Shown here piece after piece: positions 21,294 to 31,867 of a DNA stretch of 64,000 bases. Positions within the stretch are counted from its first letter, which is position 1, and the number at the start of each line of letters is the position of its first letter. The DNA lies in the NCBI GenBank assembly GCA_004802705.1, contig SGPL01000108.1:1-64000 (forward strand), written 5' to 3'. This DNA is from Bondarzewia mesenterica. Taxonomy: Eukaryota > Basidiomycota > Agaricomycetes > Russulales > Bondarzewiaceae. The position numbers and the translations under genes were made by a program. The notes under the pieces were generated by a model. It did no database searches. It was not told the DNA's origin and saw only the letters and a program-made list of their open reading frames with translations.

Positions 21294-22930
21294 CTAATCC
21301 CTTGGAACTCATCTAATCTGATCTCCATGGTCCTCTCCTTGTCTCCTCCCAGTCTGGCATGCAATATTTCATCACTTTCATTGATGATGCCACCAGCTGG
21401 AAAGTTGTCTACACCCTTCATCTGAAGGCGCAAGCGTTCAAGGCATTCAAGGGCTATAAGATGTATGACTACCATGCTTCACGAGTCGCATTTGCCTCTG
21501 TCTTTCTGGGCCAAAGCTTTGGTGTCTTTTGTCCATACAAGGGATGGAAATTCTACAATCCAACAAAGTTATCATAGCTGAATACACCAATTTGATGAGC
21601 GCTACTTTTCTGGTATCAAGAACCATCTTCCTGCCCCTCTTCCTGGCTCGATCTGTGTCGTCTCACCCCTCCTGCAACAGTGTTCATCCTGTTTTGCCTC
21701 CCACTGTCGTCAATCCTCCTCAATCTGATCAGAGCTCACTGTTTTGCACTGCAGGACTCGTCAGAGACGTGTGCCTGGTGCCTGGCAGGTCAAACCTCAG
21801 AATAAACTTCAGTTGTTGAGCATCACCATGAGGATGCTTCAAGCTCATCTCCTGAGAAGGCAGAACTATTGTCCTGATGCAGATGAGTGACAGAAGGCTG
21901 CACAGGAGGAAATGGATGCTCATGCTCACAATGGCACTTGGGAGATCATTCCATTGCCTCCTGGTCAGAAAGCATCAGTTCTCGCTGCATTTTCAAGGTC
22001 AAACGAAATACGGATGGCTCTCTGGAGCGCTATAAGGCTCGCCTTATTGGGAAAGGCTTCTATCAATGGGGAGCTCAACACAAAAGTCTACATGGAGCAG
22101 CCTGAACGATTTGAGCAAAGAGAACCAGATCATGTATGTCTTCTGAAGAAGGGACTTTATGGTCTCAAGCAAGCCTTCAGGTTCTGATATCAGAAGTGAA
22201 GGGCATGCTTGGGTGGATGGACTTCAATCACATCTACTCAGACAACAGCATCTTATGTCTTCGCCAAAGACAACATCCCAGCACTTCACTCCTTGGCATA
22301 GAAATCATCAGAGATCACCCCAATCATTGTCTGTCTCTGTTCTCATGCCAGCACATCGTCGCCCTCGCATCGCTCATTAGAAGGCTATCAAGCACTTGGT
22401 TTGCTATCTGCAGGGCACACTGGACTACAAACTCACTTATGGACCTTCTGACTCACCTGAGCTACTCACGTTGTCCTGTGACGCTGATTGTGGATATGTC
22501 CTTCACATTTGCGACATGTGCCTATTAATTGGAGCTCCCAGCTTGAGGGACTCGTTGCACAATCGACCACTGAAGCAGAGTTCATTTCTGCAGTTGAAGC
22601 GGGCAGGGGGATCGTTTGATGCATCATTTGCTCTCTGAACTTGGCTATCAGGTCAAGGGCCTTTCTATTGCATTGATAATCAATCAGTGATCAGTGTGAT
22701 GAAGAACCCAGAGCATCATGGGAGGAAAAGCACTTGGACTTGAGGTTCTTTTGGCTGCATGACCAGGTGAAAGCTGGTGTCATTCAATCACTGTATATTC
22801 CTACAGAGGAGGTGGTTGCAGATGTTCTCACCAAGGTGATTCCCCCTGAGAAGGTGGATATCTGGAGCAAACTGATGGGATTGGAAGGATAGGTGATGTT
22901 TGGATTCAGAGAGATGTTTCATCAGGGGGG
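21294..22930 (+). pseudogene. Copia pol, internally deleted and decayed
   Basis: Recognisable parts are MQYFITFIDDATSWKVVYTL (integrase, 21359), KGWKFYNPTK (21540), NGELNTKVYMEQPERFEQRE and LLKKGLYGLKQAF (RT, 22067-22185), LGIEIIRDHPNHCLSL (22291), YLQGTLDYKLTYGPSDSPEL (22402) and a terminal RNase H stretch that reads from about 22640 with IDNQSVISVMKNPEHHGRK. The missing segments leave an uncodable mosaic, so it is non-functional. Confidence 0.8.
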
Positions 22931-23215
22931 TGTTGATTTGATTGATGTTGTGGCATTTCATTTGGTACTTTCCGATTTTATTTCCCTTCTTCATTGATTC
23001 ATCACCTCTCTATTATTTGAGATGGTCCAGAACGTTCTGAGATGTCTTGTCCATTGTTCCCTTGTTTCTGGTGGCATTGGCCATTATATTTCGCTTCAGT
23101 TATTGTGCCACAGTGCCAAATGTGCTCTGTTCCCCCAGTTGCTCACTTTGGATGCAGTATCCATATATACACTTCATTATTCTAGTTCATGCACTCTCTT
23201 GAATGTGTTCATATC
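22931..23215 (+). repeat. 3' LTR of the plus Copia
   Basis: It begins TGTTGATTTGATTG right after the G6 purine tract and aligns with the minus LTR (GAGATGGTCCAGAACGTTCT, then ATATATACACTTCATTATT). The 3' end is decayed. The expected GCTCAACA end corresponds to about 23205-23215. Confidence 0.7.
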
Positions 23216-24747
23216 TTTGATGTCAGAATACAGGCCATTGTGCAAGTAGAGTTGGTGATGCCAGTGGTGCCCATGCATCAGGCAAGCAGTGCTAGCACTG
23301 CATGAGTGAGACCTTGTTCAAAACAGACAGCATGCTCCACTTCTGGCATGAAAGCCTCTTCAATTAATATTTCTCCATCAAAACTGTAAGGCCCTGAATC
23401 ATAAATAATTCATATCACAGGCATCTCATTCTTGAGAGGACATGATTCAACCATCTCTGACAGACTTCAAAACTGGCAGAAAGTGATGAGACTACAGAAG
23501 AATGTTGATTGCATGGATATTAGGTGGCAGCTTATTGGGTGTTTTCTGATTTTATTTCCTTACTTCATCAACATCAACCATTGTGTCACTGTTCTCTCAT
23601 GTCTCAGTTTGAATGTTTCACTTGGTATTCTTCCTTATAGCATAAATACCTGCCAACAGAAAGAAGGAGAACAATTGTTTGGGTGCACTTATTTGGCAGT
23701 GGCAGGAGAGAAGATGAAGGACTCTTCATTCCCACTGCTTATCAATTAACAACCATATGTTGTTCCTGTGCACCTTGCAGAGTTCACAGCCATTTATGCA
23801 ACTTGGATTGGAAAGGTGATCTGTATTTTAGTGGTTGAAGGCACACAGGCTCATGCAGTCAAATTTTTAGTGTACTTCATGTTCCTGCTTTTTTCATCAT
23901 AACCTCCACTCTGTCCTCTATGTGAATCATCTCAGACAATGGAGAGATGATGAATTGAGGAAGGGAAATAAAATCGGAAAAATACTGAATAACATGCCAT
24001 AATATCAATGAAATCCAAAGACACTGAATTAATAAGTTAAAGGGAAGTGCGAATAGGGATAGACTGACATCACAAACTTTTAAACATCTGACATCTTTTC
24101 TGATACCCACATACCATCCTTTCCCACATCTTTTTTGCCTTCACTCTTTCCATTTACAGATATTGTCTAATGCCACTGAGTTTTAAAACATTTACCAGGC
24201 ATCTCAGTGGATCAAAGTGTCTTTGGCTGCCTGCTCCTCACTGTCACTGCTATTTACTTTATCAGCCAGTTTGCAAACGAGGTGGTAAGTAAGTACTTAT
24301 AATCTTGGTCATTGAGCATGCTTATTATCCATGGTGCCACTCATTGTTCTCATGTCACAGATTGGTTGTTTCACTTATGATTATTCCTGCCAGCATAAAT
24401 ACCTATAGCTAAATGTGCTCTGTTCTCCATTTTAGACTGCAGTGTCCACAGATACACTTCATTGTTACTCTCTTAGCATTGCTGGTCATCCGGTTTCAAT
24501 GTGCTCAACAATATTTAAGTATTCTACCTCAGCATCATGTTCATGACAAAGAGCTGAATTCAAATTTGAAACAATCATGACATATTGGGCAAACTCTGAG
24601 ATGAGATAACTTCATCCCATAAGAAGGCAAATGGCCATCACTGAGGGATCCCTTGCCATCGTTAAGGCCTCCACTTGTTTACCACCTTACACCTTACCTC
24701 TATTGCATTGTCTCATCTGGGCAAGAAGTTACAGATTATATGAAGAC
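23216..24747. repeat. LTR scraps of the Copia family in mixed orientation, no gene
   Basis: Three partial LTRs are visible. About 23530-23680 (+) has TTTTATTTCCTTACTTCATC and CATAAATACCTGCC. 23928-24023 (-) matches the first ~100 bp of the LTR (GATTTTATTTCCC, CATCTCTCCATTGTCTGAGA). About 24330-24510 (+) contains GTGCTCTGTTCTCC and ends GTGCTCAACA, the proper LTR end. They differ from each other more than the LTRs of the two Copia copies do, so this is an old landing zone. No gene is supported. Confidence 0.6.
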
Positions 24748-25148
24748 TTAAATGATGCATATAGTGTGAATGTATTCAATTTCTTTTCTTGCTGTAGAGC
24801 ATGATGAGTGTTCGATTCGCCATTAGATCGCAAGAAAAACACATACTGAGCAAGTTCAAGACCTCTTGCTCACTGGCGGTCAGCGTGTCGCTGACGTGAA
24901 CAGAGTCGGCGGCAGAATTGATCTGTATCAGAACGGGTGTCTCCTTTGCATCATCTGCCAGATGATGGCCATCGTCCATCACCTCATCTGAATTGATACA
25001 GGAAGTAAGGAATGTGTAAAAGATGAAAACAAGACTCATACCAGAATCAAAGTCTGCCATCAAGATATCGTTCATCGCCGAATCAGTGTAGTCCACTGTT
25101 CACTGGCATGAACAAGGCGAGTTGGAAAAGTAAAGACAACGACTCACT
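24748..25148 (-). CDS. Small acidic protein, four-part spliced gene, function unknown
   Basis: Model: complement(join(24748..24791,24847..24987,25042..25095,25148)), 79 residues plus TAA. Introns are 52 bp (25147-25096, GTGAGT...ACAG), 54 bp (25041-24988, GTATGAG...TCAG) and 55 bp (24846-24792, GTATGTG...ACAG), all with standard ends and all keeping one frame. Read parts are MDYTDSAMNDILMADFDS, DEVMDDGHHLADDAKETPVL and SDTLTASEQEVLNLL. The ATG is made by splicing (A at 25148, TG at 25095-25094). Before it lies a CT-rich leader (about 25160-25230) resembling a fungal core promoter/5' UTR. There is no known domain. Unlike its neighbours it has no premature stop, so it may be live, or a captured or truncated end of a longer gene. 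Confidence 0.45.
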
Positions 25149-25521
25149 TTGGTTCACAAGGTATTGATTTAAGAGTGGAGAGGTGAGATTTGGAAGTAGA
25201 GAGGGAGGAAGGAGAAGGAAGCGAGGACAGCGGGAGCACCGATCGGCGTCACCAGTGGCCGAAATATAATTCAATTGGTGAGGTAATGTAGATTCAGTGG
25301 GAGACCAAATTACAAACATGCATCAATGGACATTGATTATGCAGCATGTTCATGGTGCCACTTCATGCCTTGTCTCTCTGACACAACCTTTAATTTTTCA
25401 TTTCCTCTTCTAGCTCCACCCCCATGTCCACATCTCAGTCTGAAATCTATCTCTTGGCTGGCCATAAGACCCATGCTTAGATGTGGAAGAAGGTGAGATA
25501 AGTTGAGTGAAAATTCAATGG

Positions 25522-25797
25522 TGCTGGGCCCAGCCATGTGAGACAGTTAGGGATGAGCCAACTGTGATTTTTATGCTGTTGGGCCCAGCTTTGTGAGATG
25601 GTCAGCAACAAGCTGACTACTAATTTTATGTTATTGGACCCAGTCATGTGAGACAGTCAGGTATGAGTGAAGCACTATATTTTATTATGTTGAGCCCACC
25701 ATCTCAAATATTTGCTGATGAGCTGAGCAATATATTTCATTGTGTTAAGTGCATCTGTTGCAGATGCTCATTGATGAGCTGAGTAATAAATCATGGA
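25522..25797. repeat. Degenerate tandem repeat, five units of about 55 bp
   Basis: Unit starts are near 25522, 25577, 25632, 25689 and 25743, each opening with a TGTTGGGCCCA-like word and followed by GTGAGACAGTCAG- and GATGAGCTGAGCA-like words. Later units are more decayed. No coding sense is apparent. Confidence 0.6.
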
Positions 25798-28700
25798 TGA
25801 AAGATGTAGCAAATATTGAGAAAGGCCAAATGTCATATAAGCCAGTCTTTTGCACAGTGGTGACATCATGTGACACAGCCAAAGATTATGGCAAATGCAT
25901 AAAGTCTAATGCTCATGCATGTTTAATATGGACAAGTACACAGACATTATGCTTCTAATCAGTGACAAAATACCCTATCTGTTTTCTTATTCTGTGCTCA
26001 AATCAAATATTTATGAGATAGATATTAAAGAATGTCATCTTTATTTTTAGCATTTTTTAATATTTTTATCTCAATATTATAAGTCATAAGATAATATATA
26101 AAAGTTACTACAGTGATATTTAGGCTTAAGTTGATATATATATATGTTGGTCATGGGGCTTTAACTAAGCATGAGTTGTTTGAAACAACATACTTTTTTT
26201 TAAAATATTCATTTAATTATATATTGAAGTTTAACAGAGTGCATGCATTGCAGTGGCCTGCACAAAGTTTAAGCATTGTAAGTAAAAATGAGAATCTACA
26301 TGTTAAAATATTTGCTCTTGGATATAAGTCTAGCATCTACAAATGAGTGCAATAATACTTGATTGGTGAAGCCACACATGACTCCTCTTGTGCAAAAATG
26401 TGCATATCTGCACTTCTACATCTCTTTACTGATAAATATGTAGTAAGAGTTAGAATTGAGGTAGGGGCAGGGCTAAACATAATGTTGTTACGAGCTGAGG
26501 ATGAAGATAGAGGAGGCTTATTGGACACAGCCTCAGGGACATCATCTATAATCCTAGCATTCTTTGCCAACATAATTTGTGCCTGTATCTTTTTTTAAGC
26601 AATCTTCATCATAGCAATTTTATATTTGCCCAATGCATCAATTGATTATTGAGCAATCCTTTTGATCATGCACTTTATATATAAAAAAGGCACACTCTAT
26701 CAAGGTCACTAAGACAAGGAAGAACACTGCAAGGAATTCATGAATACAATTAACAATTAATAGAATAATAGAGATAGAAAGAATAAGCAATACATGCACA
26801 ATGTCAATTTACCATTCAGCTTTTTGACTAATATTGTGCTATACTATAATGACTTCACTAAGGTTCCTGTCAAATGAATATATCTATGAATAAGTTATAA
26901 AAAACTTTTCGTGCATACTCCTCTCTCAATATCTGAATTTTTATCATCTAATCTGTAATGTTGCAAAGGTCCTCGACACTAAATTTATGTGTAGCAGACT
27001 GATTACATTTGAAGATCAGCCTGAGATCATTCTCTCTATAGTAAGCTATTTTTGTAATAGATCATATCAAACATGATCTATCATATAGCTAATACTTGCT
27101 TTTTTCAGCTCTATCAATAATTTTTTCATATTTTTTAAAGAAATGCCTTTATTAGATGGTGAAAATTAGGCAGTTGAAAATATATAAAAGTTATATAGGG
27201 ACATATACCTCCCTAATAAATAACAAGTCAGAAGTATGAATATTGCTTAAGAAGAGCTTGATATTATTGATATAGTAATATTGAAAAAGCCTCCCTCTTT
27301 AGCATCAGTCTAATCTGTAAGTTTTGCTTTTGAATAAGAGAGAGAGTTTTATCCTTTGGTGAGGAGATAAAGTTATCCTCTAGAGAAATTTGTGTACTTG
27401 TTGAGGGTATTAATAAAAGGGACTGTTTTAAACTTTCAAGATGCATGACTAATCAAGATGAGTCAGCTAAATTAAATGATGCTAAAGGGAATGATATTCT
27501 TGAATTCTATTTATCTACAGATGAATAAGATGAGGCATACATAATGAGAAAAGGGATGAAAAAAGTATATGTACTGCAACAAAAAAGATTAAATATGCCA
27601 TTTAAGATGTAAATTAAGTAATACAAATAGTAACCTTTTTTGTCAGTTCTGGAGACTACTATAGCAGTGTTTTTCGGTCACATTATTAAAACTATATGCC
27701 ATCATCTCATCATTAAAGTCCTCTCAACTTAATAAGTACTTATATAGTCTAGCTTGAGCACAGAATAGATTGCTTTTAAGATTTAAAAATGATAAAAAAA
27801 AAGGTATAAGAGCACTATCTTTTAAGAAGGAGAAGGATATTGTTCTTATATATAAGTAACATATCTATTTTAACATTTATAGTTACTGCATCATTGAGTA
27901 ATGATTGTGAGCTATCAGACCTTGAAAGAATCTATATAGTTTAAGCTTGTTAAATTTATGTTTAATGATATAGCTCTTTATAACTAATCACTAGTTATTA
28001 GCTTTAAAGATCAACAGGCAGTTATGTAAAAAATATAGTAAGAATTATTTTATCATCATTACTTTTATGGCAACTCTCTCATTAGTACTTTGTATTCTTT
28101 AACAAGGCCTTTAAAGTAAAAATATTCTATTTATATAAGGAGATTTATTAAGAATTGATAGAGAAAGCTGATTAAGCCCCACTTTCTTCAGGATATAGCT
28201 GTATAGCTCTATTTATTGCTATATTATCTTTAATAACAATGAATTCTCTATCAGAGTTCTTCTTATCTTTTTGATAAAAACATTGAGAGCATGTCAATAA
28301 ATCTGATGTTAATATTCTAAGTGTGTATAAAGCTAGCATTATGGTCATAATAGATGCATTACAATCTGTTGAATATACAGAGAAATAAATGGTCATTAAT
28401 TATACTACTGCAAGCAGCATTTGTGATCACTGAGACTATATAATAGTTCTATGGCACTGATCTAAGATCTTTTATATCTTGAAAATAGTGAGTATAATTT
28501 ATATATATATATTCTTTATGCTAATTAATCAAATTGTCTCAAAAATTTACTAATTAAAAGTTGTGTAGGCAGCATTAAATAATCTAATAAGGATGAAGTA
28601 GTTGTTAAAAAAAAATTAAATAAAAAAGGCAACTGTCTCATCTGAACAATCAAAATATGATAATATGCTCAATGTGTATAGTTATAAATATCAATGGAAT

Positions 28701-30221
28701 TAACTTCTTAACAAGCAAGCTCATTACTAATGAGCATTGACAAGTGGCACGGGATATATTTGTCTAGAATGATGGCAATCAGTAAAAAGTCATTACAGTC
28801 TACTGTAATTCAATCAGGCTTAAGATATAAATTTTATTTTATTCTATATCATTTGATGCTAATTTAATATCAATGCAGAGGCTAGTTAACATTGAAGACT
28901 ATCAAATTATATCAAGCATCTTTAAGGCTAATAATAAGTTAAAAAGGTTTTAAATATAAAAGTATTTTATAATGCTTTATTTGCTTTAATCTCTTTAGCC
29001 CTATATAATAAAGCTATTACTATCCTATTTAAGTTTAAATGAAATCTTTTATAGAGGACAAAAAGAATAAATTGAGTTAAAAGAATAATAATAATATAGT
29101 CTTTGTTCTCATCATTAGAGATAAAGGATCACGTAGTTAAATTTTTTAATTATTTTTATTTTGATCTTTGCTAAGTAGATGAAAGTAAAACTTTACTAAG
29201 GAGCTTTCAGAGCTCATCTTTAATCTTACCTATATATAATTTCATATCTTCTTCTCAATTTATATTGAATATTATAAAGTAAGATCTAATACATTTACTT
29301 TCTACTTATAACTAGTGATGATACCCTCATCTTTAAGATAAGAAAGATGAGCAAGCACCTTATATAGACCCTTAGGCATTTTTTTAGGAGATAAAAAATA
29401 TTAGAGAATGCACAAAGCAATAATAAAAAGTACTTATTATTTATTAATGATTTTTTTTTATCTTATCAAGAATAAAGACCATTGTCACATCTAAAAATGG
29501 GTTTGGATGAGAATATAGCTAAAAGAAGTAAAAATGCTATAACTCAGCTAAGCTGACAAGTACAACAAAAAAAATGAAGCCTAGACAATTTCTCAAACAC
29601 ACTTCTATCATTCACATATACAATTCTTTAAACATCTATTATTCTAATCATGCAGCTTTTTTTTTACAATTCAAATCATTGTCACATCCTCTGCATCTTC
29701 CATTTCTAAGCCTAGAATCTAAAATAATCCTATCATCACCACCTCATTCATTTTTACATCTATTCTTATTCCATTGCCATTTATTATTGATGTTCTTAAT
29801 CCTTTATGTTAATAATTGCAATCCTAAAAACAGAGGATCATTGACAGCTCCTCAATAAACCTCAACGACTAATTGAAGTCAGCATTCGAGTTAAAGCTCG
29901 ACAATTTGGCATGGATGTAGAAACTCAACTGTGTGGAACAGTTTCACAGGTTATTAGATATTAAAGATCTTGAATAGAGTTTGAGATGATGAATAGAGGA
30001 GAGATAAGTCTGTTGATTGTACTCAGCTATTGGACAGTCATTTCACAAATTTGACAATATTTAGTGATTATTGGGTTCACAGGATGTAATACCTACTCGC
30101 ACATCATCATTTTACTTGAGGATATTTTGAAGCAGGAAAGGGATAGATAGCGGAGACAGAGAATATGAGAATGGGCTAGCTGACTTTAAATTTTCATTTA
30201 GATTGTAATTTTCACTATTTT
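25798..30221. other. AT-rich decayed DNA, nothing recognisable
   Basis: This is a long stretch with many TA-rich words, short frames and frequent stops on both strands. I looked for zinc knuckles, RT and integrase motifs and found none. It is probably old repeat DNA mutated beyond recognition. Confidence 0.5.
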
Positions 30222-31074
30222 GCTGTTGTGTTTTTCAAATCTTGATTACATCCTTTAACTTTTTTATTCATTTTTTTATCCCAAAATTAAGAGGACATTC
30301 ACTATTCAATTTTTAGATTTTATTTGAATTTATTTAGATTTAAAACAGACTTTTATTTAAAAAATCAAGTTTTGAAAATACTTTTCCCCTCTCTCTATTT
30401 ATTCATAAACTCAAATTTTAGCCTCAAAACATCACCATTACTATCTTTAAACAAGAATCCAACATTCTCTTATTATTGACTGACTTCACCTAAAATCAGA
30501 GATTACTGAAAAGCTGAAGACCATTGAAGAATGTTCTAGAAAAATGAGTAGGGAAGGATATAACTAGAAAGTTGAAGAAAGAAGTAGAATGTTCTAGAAG
30601 AAATAATAAGCAATAATTCCTTAAGAATATACAAGAATAAGGAAGAACATTCTAAAAGAAATTAGAGGTATTTTGATAAGCAGGATCATTCAAGACAGCA
30701 GAAGAACATTTCAAAAATAGTAAGAACAGGAAAATGGAAGAATAAAGAAGTTAGAAGAAAATAGTGGCATAAGTTGAAAAATTCAGGATGATTAGTATTC
30801 ATTTGAAAATCAGGGAGATCTGCTTATTAAGCAAGTGGGCAAAAGGTATATAAGGAGGGTTTTTGAGAGAAAAAAAAAATTCTCAGTCTTAAGTTTTAAG
30901 TTTTAATTTTAAAACTCACTTGGATTTCTTTTTGGTGGAGAAATTCAAAAGCTCTTAAGTAAAGACAAAGTCTTTTGTAGAAATCAGCTAGGTCATAAAT
31001 CTTAGGGTTCCTACAACATCCTTTGAAGCTTTATATGTATTCAGTCATAGTGTTGTTCATATTGCAACACCTGA
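30222..31074 (+). repeat. Possible solo LTR with TATA box
   Basis: It starts TGTTGTGTTTTTC and ends CATATTGCAACA, giving TGTTG/CAACA ends. A TATA-like box, GGTATATAAGGAGGG, lies at about 30846-30860. Several AGAATGTTCTAGAA-like words (for example near 30519-30536 and 30586-30600) form an imperfect dyad repeat upstream of it. There is no second copy in the window, so the limits are inferred. Confidence 0.35.
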
Positions 31075-31867
31075 ATATAATGATTTTCTTGTGTGACTAC
31101 TAGTCTGCTGCTCATCCTCCTAAACTGTAAATTCAGTTTTGCTCAGATCAATGTAGGTAAATTTTCTAAAATCACAGAAATATTTTTCACAATCTTTTAT
31201 TCATCCAATACTAAAGAAGCACTGCAATCTTGCTTCATAAGTATCTATAGAATATCTCTCACATTAAACGATAGGTATATTCTGAGAAAGTAGAAAAATC
31301 TAATATATATCTAAGTTAAAAAACCATTTTAACTGTAACGCTATGTACATCTCATATAGCTTTCTCTTTATAAAACTTCAAGTATATAATGCTCTTCATG
31401 TTCTTAATTTATTTTACCCTCAAGAGGAGAATAAACTTATAAAGAAAAGTGAGTAAAAAAAAGAAGGGTTGGTAAAGAAGAGTGGGCAAGAGAAAGGGGA
31501 GGAGTCAATGAAGGTCAACTCTGACCCCTCAAAAGATAAAGTGATAATTACAGTGAAGGCTGTAGATATGTCAACAGTGTTTGTTTGTGTTTTTTTTTGT
31601 AATATAAATAAATTTTGTAGATAAAAACTAAAAATTTAAAAATAATTGTAAAAAACAAGCAATTGTATTTATTTATGATGATTTCCTTTGCCAACTGTTA
31701 CTGCCTGATTAGCTAAGGCTTTTATCATCGGCTTTTTTTTTCTTCATCAGATGAGAACTTTATTCAGCCTTTATCTCGACATTGACTTTATTCTCTAGTG
31801 ATGCATAATATACTACCTGTGCCTTTCAAATTAAAGAGATTAAGAAGACTATCATCTGTTACTTTTT
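31075..31867. other. AT-rich DNA without supported features
   Basis: Only short frames and T-runs are present. A GGGG-rich purine patch near 31480-31510 has no evident role. Confidence 0.35.

Larger units (their letters stand above)
21294..23215 (+). mobile_element. Ty1/Copia retrotransposon, plus copy with internal deletions
   Basis: It is a relative of the minus copy in the opposite orientation. Homology starts abruptly at CTAATCCCTTGGAACTCATC (integrase) and continues through integrase, RT, RNase H, polypurine tract (CATCAGGGGGG) and LTR. At least three internal pieces present in the minus copy are missing, for example between 21463 and 21470 (integrase core) and near 21537 (just before the KGWKFYNP motif). 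Gag and protease are absent. Confidence 0.8.

Noticed and set aside
29574..29858. 94-codon plus frame in AT-rich DNA
   Set aside because: His/Leu/Phe-rich text from pyrimidine-rich sequence; no domain and no neighbours to support it.
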